From: Cutibacterium equinum
Lineage (GTDB): Bacteria > Actinomycetota > Actinomycetes > Propionibacteriales > Propionibacteriaceae
Direction of reading: 5' to 3'
Assembly: GCF_028021195.1 (NCBI RefSeq)
Contig: NZ_CP115668.1
Coordinates: forward strand, 496,001 to 560,000
DNA: 64,000 nucleotides
Below are positions 15,984 through 24,371 of this stretch, piece after piece. The notes below the pieces were generated by a model. The model saw nothing but the letters and a program-made list of their open reading frames with translations. It did no database searches and was not told the origin of the DNA. The position numbers and the translations under genes were made by a program. The stretch's first letter is position 1. Every line of letters begins with the position of its first letter.

Positions 15984-17438
15984 TCACTGACCCTCGCCGG
16001 GGGTGCCGTCGTCAACGTACATGCCAGGCGTGTCGAGGATGATGTTGGTGCCTCCTGCCGCGTCGGACAGTTCGTTGGGTGCCAGCCATGCGGCGAGGTG
16101 GTACACGCCGACGGTGACGATGGTGCCCAGTGCGATGCCACCCAGGGTGAAGGAGTCGCTGAACTTCAGCGAGACGTCACCGACGCCGATGATGATGCCG
16201 GCTGCCACCGGGACGAGGTTCACCGGATTGCCGAAGTCGACGTTGTTCTCCTTCCAGATCTTGGCACCCAACAGGCCGATCATGCCGTAGAGAACGACGG
16301 TGATCCCGCCCAGTACACCACCGGGGGTCGCCGAGATGATGGCACCAAACTTCGGGGAAAAACCGAACAGGATCGCCACGATCGCAGCCACCATATAGGC
16401 CGCGGTCGAGTAGACCCTCGTCGCAGCCATGACGCCAATGTTCTCCGAGTAGGTCGTCGTCGGGCCTGCGCCGAGGAAGGTGGCCAGCATGGATGTCGCG
16501 CCGTCAGTGGCGACCGCCCGTCCGAGCTGGTGGTCGAGGTTCTTACCGGTCATCTCAGCGACGGCCTTGACGTGACCGGTGTTCTCGGCAATGAGGGCGA
16601 TGACGACCGGCAGGGCCAGCAGGATGAAGGCCAGGTGGAACGACGGCAGATGGAATCCAACAACATTGGTGGGCGCGTAATGGGATCCGTTGCGGGCCTG
16701 GGGCAGGTACGTCCAGGTGTCGAGGTTCGTCACCGGGGGCAGACCGATCCACGCCGAGTCATGCACGGCCGACCAATCCACTCGCGGGGCGACGCTGCCG
16801 TCGCCGTGATGCAGCGGGCCAAACACGAGGTCCTCGATCCACGACAGCACGTAACCGATGACCAGGGCCAGGAAGATGGCGATGCGGGAGATGAATCCGC
16901 GCGGCCCCACCGACAGTGCGATGACGAGCAGCATGACGATGAGTGCGGTCCACTGGTCGGTGGGCCAATAGGTCTTGGCCACCACCGGGGCGAGGTTGAA
17001 GCCGATGAGCATGACGACGGCTCCAGTCACCGTCGGGGGCAGCACCTTGTGCACGACCCGCGAACCGGCGGCCTGGATGATGATGCCGCAGATGAAGAGA
17101 GTCAGACCGACGCACAGCAGGGCACCCGAGACGTCATTTGGCTTGCCACCTGAGGCGTAAATGGCCGTCGCCACGCCGGGAAAAGCTGCCGAGGAACCGA
17201 GGTAGGACGGCACCTCGTGCTTGGTGACGAAGATGAAGACGAGGGTCGCCACACCCGACATCATCACTGCCAACTGGGGGTTGAGGCCCATGAGGACGGG
17301 GAAGACGAAGGTCGCCCCGAACATCGCCACGACGTGCTGGGCACCCAGCCCGATGGTGCGCCCCCACCCGAGCCTCTCGTCGGGAGCCACCACCTCACCT
17401 GGGTTGAGTACACCGCCGTTGTGCAGCTTCCAGATCAT
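15984..17438 (-). CDS. Uracil/xanthine permease, NCS2 (UraA) family
   Basis: 484 aa integral membrane protein with about 14 predicted segments. It shows the N-terminal GLGAQHVVAMFGATFVFPVL and the motifs GLGGTTYSE-like (GAGPTTTYSENIGVMAAT) and PVLGGI-like (TPGGVLGGITVVLYG) of NCS2 nucleobase:proton symporters. I chose ATG 17438 (IWKLHNGG...) over the longer frame because GGAAGGA lies 7 bases upstream and homologues begin here. Substrate is probably uracil, but xanthine carriers share these motifs. It is expected to feed pyrimidine salvage. A hairpin separates it from the mannosyltransferase gene. Confidence 0.88.
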   Translation of the reverse strand: MIWKLHNGGVLNPGEVVAPDERLGWGRTIGLGAQHVVAMFGATFVFPVLMGLNPQLAVMMSGVATLVFIFVTKHEVPSYLGSSAAFPGVATAIYASGGKPNDVSGALLCVGLTLFICGIIIQAAGSRVVHKVLPPTVTGAVVMLIGFNLAPVVAKTYWPTDQWTALIVMLLVIALSVGPRGFISRIAIFLALVIGYVLSWIEDLVFGPLHHGDGSVAPRVDWSAVHDSAWIGLPPVTNLDTWTYLPQARNGSHYAPTNVVGFHLPSFHLAFILLALPVVIALIAENTGHVKAVAEMTGKNLDHQLGRAVATDGATSMLATFLGAGPTTTYSENIGVMAATRVYSTAAYMVAAIVAILFGFSPKFGAIISATPGGVLGGITVVLYGMIGLLGAKIWKENNVDFGNPVNLVPVAAGIIIGVGDVSLKFSDSFTLGGIALGTIVTVGVYHLAAWLAPNELSDAAGGTNIILDTPGMYVDDGTPGEGQ

Positions 17439-17485
17439 GGGCGTCCTTCCGGGTTGGTTCCCTTCCGGACCCTCAGCGTATCGGT

Positions 17486-17517
17486 CCACCGGGCAGAGCC
17501 TTTCGGGTGCCCGGTGG
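17486..17517 (-). terminator. Hairpin after the O-mannosyltransferase gene
   Basis: A perfect 10-bp stem (17486-17495 with 17508-17517) and a 12-base loop lie just past the stop of the minus-strand mannosyltransferase gene. It could equally act as an attenuator for the downstream permease. Confidence 0.5.
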
Positions 17518-17522
17518 CCGAC

Positions 17523-19106
17523 TCAGATCCAGGAGCGGAACCACATCCGTGCCAGCCATGCCTTTCGGGTCATGAGACTGTCTGTGAGGATGGGGTAGAT
17601 GAAGGTGAAGTCGGCGGCAACCAACGCCATGATCGTCCCGACGACGATCGCACCGATGCGGCGTCGGCTGGTGGCCTTGGCCGGCCCGAGGATCTGACCG
17701 AGCCAGATGGCCAGGATCGTCGCCGTGAACGGGATGATGCAGATCGCGTAGAAGAAGAACAGCGGACGATCGTCGTAACGGAACCACGGAATCCACGTCG
17801 ACATCATGGCGACGATCGGCAGGGTGAATCGCCAGTCTCGCGCGAAGATCCACCAGATCACCGCAGCCGCCAGGGCGATGGCAGCAAACCACCACAGCAC
17901 AGGGGTTCCGGTCGCGGAGATGACGCGCAGGCAGGTGTCACCGACGGCCTCGCACCCCTGCTGGCCAGGCTTGATGTCATTGACCGCGTCGATTCCCAGC
18001 GGACGCTGATTGATCAACCAACCAGACGGATTCGAGGCATAGACGTGAGTCTGGGTCATCATGTAGTCGCCGGTGTGGAAGTCATACATCTGCTGGTGAT
18101 AATTCCACAGCGCAGCCAGGGGTTTCCCGATCACCTTGGACAGGCCCGGATCAGGGTTGGGTCCGGCCCAGGACTTACCGAAGACCATGTGAGGGTAGAC
18201 CGACAGCCATCGCGCCCACGTGGCGATGTAGACGCCCAGGGCCACGACGACCATGTAGACGAAGGCCGGGACCCCGTCGCGTAGGAAGGACCACCAGGCC
18301 TTCGTGCCGGAACCGGCCAGTCGACGCGCCGACCAGTCCCAGATGACCGAGATGATGCCCATCGTGGCCAGCACGAACATGGAGTTCCACTTCGTGGCGC
18401 AGGCCAGACCGAACATGATTCCTGCCACCAGGCGCCAGGGCCGCCACCCCAGGGCTGGGCCGAACACCCCGTCGAGATGGGGTTTGCCGATGGATCTGAG
18501 ATGGTCTGCCAGACGATGACGGAACCAGTCCCGGTCGGCCGCCACCGCAGATACGCCAGCCACGAGGAAAAACGCCTGGAAGATGTCGAGCAGTCCGATC
18601 CGGCTCATGACGAAGGCCAAGCCGTCGAGGGTGAGCAGGATGCCAGCTATGGCCCCCACCATCGTGGAGCGGGAGAGACGTCGAGCCAGCCGGATTGTCA
18701 CGAGGACCAGTAGGGAACCAAAGACCACCGAGGCGAATCGCCAGCCGAAGGAGTTGAAACCAAACAGGTGTTCCCCAACAGCGATGAGCCATTTTCCCAT
18801 CGGTGGATGGACGACGAACTCGGCATCGGGAGTCCAGGTGTTAGTGATTCCCTTGACGATGTCAGGGTTGGCTTTCGCAGCGTCAGGCCAGGTGCCCTCA
18901 TAGCCCTGGTGGAGCATTGTCCAGGCGTCCTTGGGGTAGTAGGTCTCGTCAAAGACGAGGTTGCGGGGAAAACCGACATTCCACACCCGCAGCAGGAAAG
19001 CCACCGCGGTGATGAGGGCCGTGACGACCCAGCTCGTGTACTCGTCGGTCATTCGTCCGTCATCGAGACGCTCGATGGTCGACAAAGATCTTCTCGCTGC
19101 TGCCAC
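17523..19106 (-). CDS. pmt: Protein O-mannosyltransferase (dolichyl-phosphate-mannose type, GT39)
   Basis: 527 aa polytopic membrane enzyme that transfers mannose from polyprenyl-phosphate-mannose to Ser/Thr of exported proteins, homologous in position and type to mycobacterial Pmt (Rv1002c). Near the N-terminus GFPRNLVFDETYYPKDAW contains the conserved Asp-Glu pair of the GT39 active site. HPPMGKW follows in the first outer loop, and multiple hydrophobic segments span the remainder. I prefer GTG 19106 because TACGAT lies six bases before it, the leaderless pattern seen at many genes here; ATG 19052 is the alternative. The frame continues upstream across rsmI but that is antisense shadow. It is divergent from rsmI, as in mycobacteria. 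Confidence 0.88.
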   Translation of the reverse strand: MAAARRSLSTIERLDDGRMTDEYTSWVVTALITAVAFLLRVWNVGFPRNLVFDETYYPKDAWTMLHQGYEGTWPDAAKANPDIVKGITNTWTPDAEFVVHPPMGKWLIAVGEHLFGFNSFGWRFASVVFGSLLVLVTIRLARRLSRSTMVGAIAGILLTLDGLAFVMSRIGLLDIFQAFFLVAGVSAVAADRDWFRHRLADHLRSIGKPHLDGVFGPALGWRPWRLVAGIMFGLACATKWNSMFVLATMGIISVIWDWSARRLAGSGTKAWWSFLRDGVPAFVYMVVVALGVYIATWARWLSVYPHMVFGKSWAGPNPDPGLSKVIGKPLAALWNYHQQMYDFHTGDYMMTQTHVYASNPSGWLINQRPLGIDAVNDIKPGQQGCEAVGDTCLRVISATGTPVLWWFAAIALAAAVIWWIFARDWRFTLPIVAMMSTWIPWFRYDDRPLFFFYAICIIPFTATILAIWLGQILGPAKATSRRRIGAIVVGTIMALVAADFTFIYPILTDSLMTRKAWLARMWFRSWI

Positions 19107-19112
19107 ATCGCC

Positions 19113-19118
19113 ATCGTA
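19113..19118 (-). promoter_or_regulatory. -10 box of the O-mannosyltransferase gene, leaderless
   Basis: TACGAT on the minus strand, six bases before GTG 19106. Confidence 0.4.
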
Positions 19119-19166
19119 GAGGGTTGGTGGGACGTCACCGTCGCCACGGCGTGGGACGATGGTGAG

Positions 19167-20114
19167 GTGAACCAGACACAACCGGGACGAGTCATCCTTG
19201 CGGGCACCCCCATCGGGGACCGTCGCAGCGCCTCGCCGGCCCTCATCGAGACCTTGCGTGACGCCCGCATCATCGCTGCCGAGGACACCCGTCGACTGCG
19301 CGATCTGCTGCGCCGCCTCGACGTCGAGACTTCTGCCCGGGTGGTGTCCTATTTCGAGGCCAATGAATCGGCCCGAACCTCTGAGCTTATCGACTGTCTT
19401 CTCGACGGAGACGACGTCGTCGTGGCCACCGATGCCGGGATGCCCTCGGTCTCCGACCCGGGATACCGACTCGTCACCGCAGCGATTGAGCACGGCATCG
19501 TCGTCACCTCGGTACCCGGACCCACCGCCGTGACGACCGCCCTGGCCATCTCGGGAATGCCGACTGACCGGTTCTGCTTCGAAGGATTCCTGCCGCGCAA
19601 GGCGGGGGAGAGGCGTCGTCGTCTGGCAGAGCTTGCCTCCGAGCCGCGCACCACCGTCCTCTACGAGGCTCCGCATCGGCTCGCCGATCTGCTTGACGAT
19701 GCTGCCGAGATCCTCGGCACCGACCGACGTGCCGCAGTGTGCCGGGAATTGACGAAGACCTACGAGGAAGTTCGCCGCGGCACCCTGGCAGAACTGGCTG
19801 AATGGGCCCGCGGCAACGCTCGCGGCGAGATCACCATCGTCATGGAAGGCGCCAAGGCGCGTGCTGTGAGTCTTGACGAGGCCGTCGAGATGGTTGCCGA
19901 CCTCACTGACGACGGCGTCAAACCGTCCAAGGCCGTTTCCCAGGTGGCACGGTCCACCGGTATCGACCGCCACGATCTCTACGATGCCGTCCAGAACGCC
20001 GCGATCATGCAGACCGCATCGACTAGCCACAGCGCCTCGACCGACCAGAACGCCTCGACCGACCAGAACGCCTCGACCGACCAGAACGCCTCGACCGACC
20101 AGGAGGAATCGTGA
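19167..20114 (+). CDS. rsmI: 16S rRNA (cytidine-2'-O)-methyltransferase RsmI
   Basis: 315 aa tetrapyrrole-methylase-fold enzyme that 2'-O-methylates C1402 of 16S rRNA in the decoding centre. GRVILAGTPIGD at the N-terminus, AAEDTRRLRDLL, ATDAGMPSVSDPGYRLV and GFLPRK match RsmI. Translation is taken from GTG 19167, since the family begins with the first strand there; no strong RBS is visible. The C-terminal 30 residues are unusual: a perfect repeat of ASTDQN encoded by an 18-base tandem repeat, beyond the conserved domain. It is coupled to tatD by a GTGA overlap. Gene order rsmI-tatD-rsmA-ispE is conserved in actinobacteria. Confidence 0.93.
   Translation: MNQTQPGRVILAGTPIGDRRSASPALIETLRDARIIAAEDTRRLRDLLRRLDVETSARVVSYFEANESARTSELIDCLLDGDDVVVATDAGMPSVSDPGYRLVTAAIEHGIVVTSVPGPTAVTTALAISGMPTDRFCFEGFLPRKAGERRRRLAELASEPRTTVLYEAPHRLADLLDDAAEILGTDRRAAVCRELTKTYEEVRRGTLAELAEWARGNARGEITIVMEGAKARAVSLDEAVEMVADLTDDGVKPSKAVSQVARSTGIDRHDLYDAVQNAAIMQTASTSHSASTDQNASTDQNASTDQNASTDQEES
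20034..20102 (+). repeat. 18-bp tandem repeat (about 3.8 copies) inside the rsmI 3' end
   Basis: The unit GCCTCGACCGACCAGAAC occurs at 20034, 20052 and 20070, with a fourth partial copy at 20088-20102. Being a multiple of three it can change copy number without frameshift. The tatD ribosome binding site AGGAGG directly follows it. Confidence 0.9.
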
Positions 20115-21019
20115 ACGAAGCCATCCGAGAGGTCCTGGCCGAGGCGGGCTTACCGCCCCTGCCTGAGCCTCTGGCTCGACCCGTGGTGGATGCCCACACC
20201 CACCTCGACACGGTGGCCGACATCGCCCATCTCGATCCGGAGATCAGCCTGGCGGCCGCCCGAGAAGTCGGGGTGAGCCACATCGCCCAAATCGGGTGCG
20301 ACGTCGAGGGATCCGAGTTCGCCGAGAACCTGGCGCGTACCCACGCCAACGTCATCGCGGCGGTGGCCATCCACCCCAATGACGCCGCTCGCATGGGGCG
20401 CACGAAGATCGGCCCCGCCCTCAAGCGCATCGACGAACTCGCCGGGGCCGGGGACCATGTTCGGGCCATCGGCGAGACTGGCATCGACCACTTCGGCACG
20501 GCTGACGAGGAGGGGCAGGCTCTGCAACGCGAGGTTTTCGCCGCCCACATCGCCATGGCCCACGAGCACGGACTGGCCTTGGCGATTCACATGCGCGATG
20601 CCCGCAACGGTGGCCAGACAGACGGCCCGACCCAGGGGCGTCAGGCCCATGACGACGTCGTCGACATCCTCAACTCAGAAGGCTGGCCGGAGCGGGTCAT
20701 CATGCACTGCTACTCCGGCGACGCCGATCTGGCGCGAACCTGCCTCGAGCACGGTGCCTACCTGTCCTTCTCCGGGACCATCACCTTCAACTCGGCAGCT
20801 CCCCAGCGCGACGCCCTGGCAATCGCTCCCGATGATCGCATCCTCGTCGAGACCGACGCCCCCTTCCTCACACCGGTGCCACGTCGAGGCAAGCGCAACG
20901 GGCCCTACCTGCTGGCCCACACCGTCCGTTTCGTGGCCCAACAGCGTGGTTGGGGCGAGGCCCAGGCCTGCCAACAACTGGCTGACAACGCCTTTGCCGC
21001 CTATGGAGGAGCCTGGTGA
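20111..21019 (+). CDS. tatD: TatD-family metal-dependent hydrolase (DNase)
   Basis: 302 aa TIM-barrel metallohydrolase. PVVDAHTHLD gives the HxH metal-binding motif, AIGETGIDHF the conserved glutamate, and VETDAPFLTP the terminal metal-site aspartate. These are the TatD signatures; the family has Mg-dependent 3'-5' exonuclease or D-aminoacyl-tRNA-deacylase-like activity. GTG 20111 overlaps the rsmI stop and has AGGAGG upstream. A resuscitation-promoting factor gene usually lies between tatD and rsmA in mycobacteria; here tatD runs straight into rsmA with a GTGA overlap. Confidence 0.92.
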   Translation: MNEAIREVLAEAGLPPLPEPLARPVVDAHTHLDTVADIAHLDPEISLAAAREVGVSHIAQIGCDVEGSEFAENLARTHANVIAAVAIHPNDAARMGRTKIGPALKRIDELAGAGDHVRAIGETGIDHFGTADEEGQALQREVFAAHIAMAHEHGLALAIHMRDARNGGQTDGPTQGRQAHDDVVDILNSEGWPERVIMHCYSGDADLARTCLEHGAYLSFSGTITFNSAAPQRDALAIAPDDRILVETDAPFLTPVPRRGKRNGPYLLAHTVRFVAQQRGWGEAQACQQLADNAFAAYGGAW

Positions 21020-21912
21020 CCGGAACTGGATTGCTTGACCCGGCGTCGATCCGACGCATCGCCGACCAGATCAGCCTGAGACCCACGAAGACTCGCGGGC
21101 AGAACTTTGTCCACGACGCCAATACGGTGCGTCGCATCGTCTCCCTGGCCCAGGTGGGTCCAGACGATCGTGTCATCGAGGTCGGCCCAGGGTTGGGATC
21201 ACTGACCCTCGGTCTGCTGGAGACCGGCGCCCACGTCGTCGCCGTCGAGATCGACGAGGTACTGGCCACGCAGCTTCCCCACACTGTCGCCGAGAGGATG
21301 CCCGAGGCCGCTGACAGGCTTGAGGTCATCGTCTCCGACGCCCTCGACGTCGACGCCATCCCCGGCGCCGACCCCACCGCCCTGGTGGCGAACCTGCCCT
21401 ACAACGTCGCCGTCCCGGTGCTGTTGCACATGTTGGCGATCTGTCCGCAATGGTCGACGGGTGTCGTCATGGTGCAGTCGGAGGTGGCCGACCGTCTGGT
21501 GGCTGCCCCCGGATCCAAGATCTACGGGGTTCCCAGCGCCAAACTGGCCTGGTATGCCGAGGCGACCCGGGTGGGAAACGTCCCCCCGACGGTCTTCTGG
21601 CCGGTGCCCAATGTGGATTCTGGGTTGGTGCGGATCACGAGGCGACAACCTCCCCAGATCGACGGACAAGACCCCCGAGCCACGCGCTCCCAGGTCTTCC
21701 GTGTGGTCGATGCGGCCTTTGCGTCGCGACGCAAGATGCTGCGTTCGGCGCTGGCTGGTCTGTGTGGCGGTTCGACGGCGGCCTCCGAGCTCATCAGCGC
21801 TGCCGGGATCGACCCGACCGTGCGCGGCGAAGCTTTGGACATCGTGGACTTGACCCGCGTCGCGCAGACCCTGGCTCAGGCCGGCGCCCTCGGTGAACCC
21901 GGCCATGCGTGA
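21016..21912 (+). CDS. rsmA: 16S rRNA (adenine1518/1519-N6,N6)-dimethyltransferase
   Basis: 298 aa. It dimethylates two adjacent adenines in the 3'-terminal hairpin of 16S rRNA. KTRGQNFVHD, VIEVGPGLGSLT (SAM motif I) and NLPYNVAVPVL (catalytic NLPY) are textbook RsmA/KsgA motifs. Its GTG start overlaps the tatD stop, and its own stop overlaps a possible ispE start. Length is typical for actinobacteria. Loss of this enzyme gives kasugamycin resistance in other bacteria; here it looks intact. Confidence 0.95.
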   Translation: MTGTGLLDPASIRRIADQISLRPTKTRGQNFVHDANTVRRIVSLAQVGPDDRVIEVGPGLGSLTLGLLETGAHVVAVEIDEVLATQLPHTVAERMPEAADRLEVIVSDALDVDAIPGADPTALVANLPYNVAVPVLLHMLAICPQWSTGVVMVQSEVADRLVAAPGSKIYGVPSAKLAWYAEATRVGNVPPTVFWPVPNVDSGLVRITRRQPPQIDGQDPRATRSQVFRVVDAAFASRRKMLRSALAGLCGGSTAASELISAAGIDPTVRGEALDIVDLTRVAQTLAQAGALGEPGHA

Positions 21913-21923
21913 CCTTCTGCCGG

Positions 21924-21929
21924 TACAGT
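21924..21929 (+). promoter_or_regulatory. Candidate -10 box of ispE, leaderless
   Basis: TACAGT six bases before ATG 21936, located inside the possible GTG-initiated extension. It would allow ispE-marR to be transcribed apart from rsmA. Confidence 0.35.
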
Positions 21930-21935
21930 AAGTAC

Positions 21936-22904
21936 ATGATGATGGACGATCCTTTCGACCTGCTGCGTCCCACGACCGTGACGGTGCGGGTCAGTGCCAA
22001 GGTCAATCTGGCGCTGGGGGTCGGTACTCTGGCGCCTGACGGTTTTCACCCGCTCGCCACGGTCTTCGAGGCGATCGGGATTTACGACGACGTGACGGTG
22101 ACTCGTCGGGCCGACAAGCGCATCACCCTCACTGTGTCGGGAGAGGACGCCGACCAGGTTCCCACCGACGAGACGAATCTCGCATGGCGCGCCGTGGAGA
22201 TGGTGCGCGAGGGATTCGCCCTGGATTGGGGGGAGAGCGACCACGGCGTCGACATTCACATCGACAAGTCGATTCCGGTCGCCGGTGGCATGGCGGGTGG
22301 GTCTGCTGACGCCGCCGGGGCTCTGCTCGCGGCGGCCACGTTGTGCCGTCTTCCCGATTCTCCCGAAAGTTTGCAGCCGTTGGCCGAGGAGCTCGGCTCT
22401 GACGTGCCGTTCTGTCTCATGGGCGGGGTCGCTCTGGGGCAGGGACGCGGCGATCAGCTCGCCCCGGTGATCTGCCGTGGCCGGCACCGTTGGGTCATCG
22501 CCACCTCGAACCAGGGGTTGTCCACCCCGGCCGTGTACCGACGTTTCGACGAGATGGGTGGCAGTCCGGGGGCAGACGCCGTTCCCAACGACCTCATCTC
22601 AGCTCTCACTCGCGGAGACCTCGACGCCGTCGCGGCCACCATGAGCAATGATCTCCAAGCCCCCGCTGTCGACCTGCGTCCTGAACTTGGTGAGGTACTG
22701 GCAGTCGGAAAGGAAGCGGGAGCCCTCACCGGACTGGTCTCGGGTTCCGGGCCGACCTGTGCCTTCCTCGTGCGCGACGCAGCCGGGGCCAAGAAGGTCA
22801 GCGCCGCCCTGTCTGCCCTGCCGCAGGTCAATCGCACCAGGACGGCCCGCGGACCGGCTGCCGGGGCCCAGGTGCTGCCGGGGCCGGTAGGAAGTTTCGC
22901 ATGA
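21936..22904 (+). CDS. ispE: 4-diphosphocytidyl-2-C-methyl-D-erythritol kinase
   Basis: 322 aa from ATG 21936. A GHMP kinase that phosphorylates CDP-methylerythritol in the non-mevalonate isoprenoid pathway. VRVSAKVNLALGVG at the N-terminus and PVAGGMAGGSADAAG (ATP-binding GHMP motif) are diagnostic. LVSGSGPTCAFLV is the third motif. Two starts are possible: GTG 21909, overlapping the rsmA stop, or ATG 21936, six bases after TACAGT (21924-21929), which fits the leaderless pattern found elsewhere in the window. The latter keeps the usual distance to the first motif. The stop overlaps the MarR gene (ATGA). Confidence 0.92.
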   Translation: MMMDDPFDLLRPTTVTVRVSAKVNLALGVGTLAPDGFHPLATVFEAIGIYDDVTVTRRADKRITLTVSGEDADQVPTDETNLAWRAVEMVREGFALDWGESDHGVDIHIDKSIPVAGGMAGGSADAAGALLAAATLCRLPDSPESLQPLAEELGSDVPFCLMGGVALGQGRGDQLAPVICRGRHRWVIATSNQGLSTPAVYRRFDEMGGSPGADAVPNDLISALTRGDLDAVAATMSNDLQAPAVDLRPELGEVLAVGKEAGALTGLVSGSGPTCAFLVRDAAGAKKVSAALSALPQVNRTRTARGPAAGAQVLPGPVGSFA

Positions 22905-23422
22905 CGAGCTCGCCCCACCATGAGGACCCGACCGACGCCGTTGACGTCATCATCGCGGCATGGGCCAGGGAACGCCCCGACCTGCCCGTCGAGGTGATGG
23001 AGGTGTGGTCGCGCGTCACGAGGCTGGCACGCCGTCTCGATCGAGACCGCTCCAAAGCCTTCGCGCAATGGGATCTGGAAGGCTGGGAGTTCGACGTCCT
23101 GGCAGCCCTGCGACGCTCCGGAGAGCCTTATCAACTCAGCCCCGGACAGCTCCTCAACGAGCTTGAGGTGGCATCAGGGACGATGACGAACCGGATCACC
23201 AGACTGTCCGACCGTGGCCTGGTGCGTCGCCTGCCTCACCCCAAGGACGGTCGGGGGGTCATTGTCGAGCTCACCGACGCCGGACGAGATCAGGTCGACG
23301 GAGCTCTGGCAGCCTTGCTGGAATCCGAGGGACGTCTCCTCGACTCGATGGACCCCCAGGCTGTCGAGCACCTGGGGCAAGGGCTGCGCGCGGTGCTGGC
23401 TGGTCAGGAAGATCTGGACTGA
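22901..23422 (+). CDS. MarR-family transcriptional regulator
   Basis: 173 aa. The winged-helix core is visible as WEFDVLAALRRSG, YQLSPGQLLNELEVASGTMTNRI (recognition helix) and RLSDRGLVRRLPHPKDGRGVIVELTDAGRD (wing), typical of MarR. It would act as a dimer on DNA and respond to a small ligand. The target is unknown; genes are often controlled by their neighbours, here ispE or the convergent TetR gene. The start overlaps ispE by four bases. The 3' end overlaps the end of the convergent TetR gene by 19 bases. Confidence 0.9.
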   Translation: MTSSPHHEDPTDAVDVIIAAWARERPDLPVEVMEVWSRVTRLARRLDRDRSKAFAQWDLEGWEFDVLAALRRSGEPYQLSPGQLLNELEVASGTMTNRITRLSDRGLVRRLPHPKDGRGVIVELTDAGRDQVDGALAALLESEGRLLDSMDPQAVEHLGQGLRAVLAGQEDLD

Positions 23423-24084
23423 TCGTCGTGCCTCTCCCCGTGGCGGGTCAGACGCGGGTTTTCCGACACCCGTGTCAGCCCGTTGAAGGCCAGGTCCACC
23501 AGATGAGCGGCGACAACCTCCTTGGCCGGCTCCCGGGTGTCGATCCAGGCCTGTCCTGCCATGCCCACCATCCCGGTGAGGGCTTGGGCATACAGGGGTG
23601 AGAAGGAGGCGTCGAAGCCGTGACGGTTGAAATTGTCGGCGAGGATCCCCTCCGCCCATGCCGCGACATCAGACAGGATCGAGGCATAGGAGCCAGTCGT
23701 CGATCCGACTGAGGAATCTCGGGAGATGATGCGGAATCCGTCGGGGCGATCGTCGATGTAGTCGAGCAGGGCCAGTACTGCGGATTCCAGGGTGCGACGT
23801 GGCCCTTGCCTCGGTCGCGTCATCGCAGCATTGAGGCACTCCTGCAAGAGTCGAACCTCCCGGTCGACGACGACGGCATAGAGCCCGTCCTTGGACCCGA
23901 AGTGCTCGTAGATGACAGGTTTGGAGACCCCCGCGGTGGCAGCGATCTCCTCCACGGAGGTGCCGGCGAGGCCGTTGTCAGCGAAAAGGCGACGCGCCAC
24001 GCCGATGAGCTGGTCGCGGCGCTGTCCGCTGGTCATCCTGGCCCGGGAGCGCCTGGACGGCGGGGATGCGGGCATCGACATCAT
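23404..24084 (-). CDS. TetR-family transcriptional regulator
   Basis: 226 aa. The N-terminal helix-turn-helix is RRDQLIGVARRLFADNGL, TSVEEIAATAGVSKPVIYEHFGSKDGLYAVV, a textbook TetR DNA-binding domain preceded by a basic tail rich in Arg/Ser. The C-terminal ligand domain is generic. I start it at ATG 24084, not at the longer frame which would run over the tRNA gene. TAGGCT lies seven bases before this ATG, the leaderless pattern. It is convergent with and overlaps the MarR gene. Target genes are not evident; tRNA-Gln and glmU are divergent but unlikely targets. Confidence 0.9.
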   Translation of the reverse strand: MMSMPASPPSRRSRARMTSGQRRDQLIGVARRLFADNGLAGTSVEEIAATAGVSKPVIYEHFGSKDGLYAVVVDREVRLLQECLNAAMTRPRQGPRRTLESAVLALLDYIDDRPDGFRIISRDSSVGSTTGSYASILSDVAAWAEGILADNFNRHGFDASFSPLYAQALTGMVGMAGQAWIDTREPAKEVVAAHLVDLAFNGLTRVSENPRLTRHGERHDDQSRSS

Positions 24085-24091
24085 GGCATCG

Positions 24092-24097
24092 AGCCTA
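24092..24097 (-). promoter_or_regulatory. -10 box of the TetR gene, leaderless
   Basis: TAGGCT on the minus strand, seven bases before ATG 24084. Confidence 0.4.
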
Positions 24098-24166
24098 CTT
24101 GGCCCTGGCACATGGCTGAATCGCGGTCCATGCTCTAAGGTTGGATGGTCTCGGTTCGCCGAGCGT

Positions 24167-24245
24167 TCCCCGGTTGGTCTGCCGGCAGGGCCCGCCTGAC
24201 TTTGAATCAGGATCAGCGACGCAGGTTCGACTCCTGCCCGGGGAG
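24167..24245 (+). tRNA. tRNA-Gln (anticodon UUG)
   Basis: Acceptor arms TCCCCGG (24167-24173) and CCGGGGA (24238-24244) pair fully. The anticodon stem CCTGA/TCAGG holds loop CTTTGAA with anticodon TTG (24202-24204). The T arm is GCAGG-TTCGACT-CCTGC. U1-A72 and discriminator G73 are glutaminyl-tRNA identity elements. The variable region (24212-24220) is nine bases, longer than usual for class I tRNA. CC but no encoded CCA follows. A possible promoter is TGGCTG-N17-TAAGGT at 24113-24141. tRNA-Gln next to glmU is common in actinobacteria. Confidence 0.85.
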
Positions 24246-24371
24246 CCGATGGTTGAGTCATCCCTCGTCAGGACGCTCACCAATCCCTGTCGACCCTCCT
24301 GGCGGTGCGGTCCGAGCCAGCGACGGCTAAAGTTGTCCGTGCATGACGCATCCGAGCCTGGGGGGAGCACC

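Noticed and set aside
19107-20030. Upstream extension of the O-mannosyltransferase frame
   Set aside because: It runs antisense to the conserved rsmI gene and is not membrane-like; the enzyme starts at about 19106.
20034-20102. Direct repeats as a CRISPR array
   Set aside because: Repeats are contiguous without spacers and in frame with rsmI.
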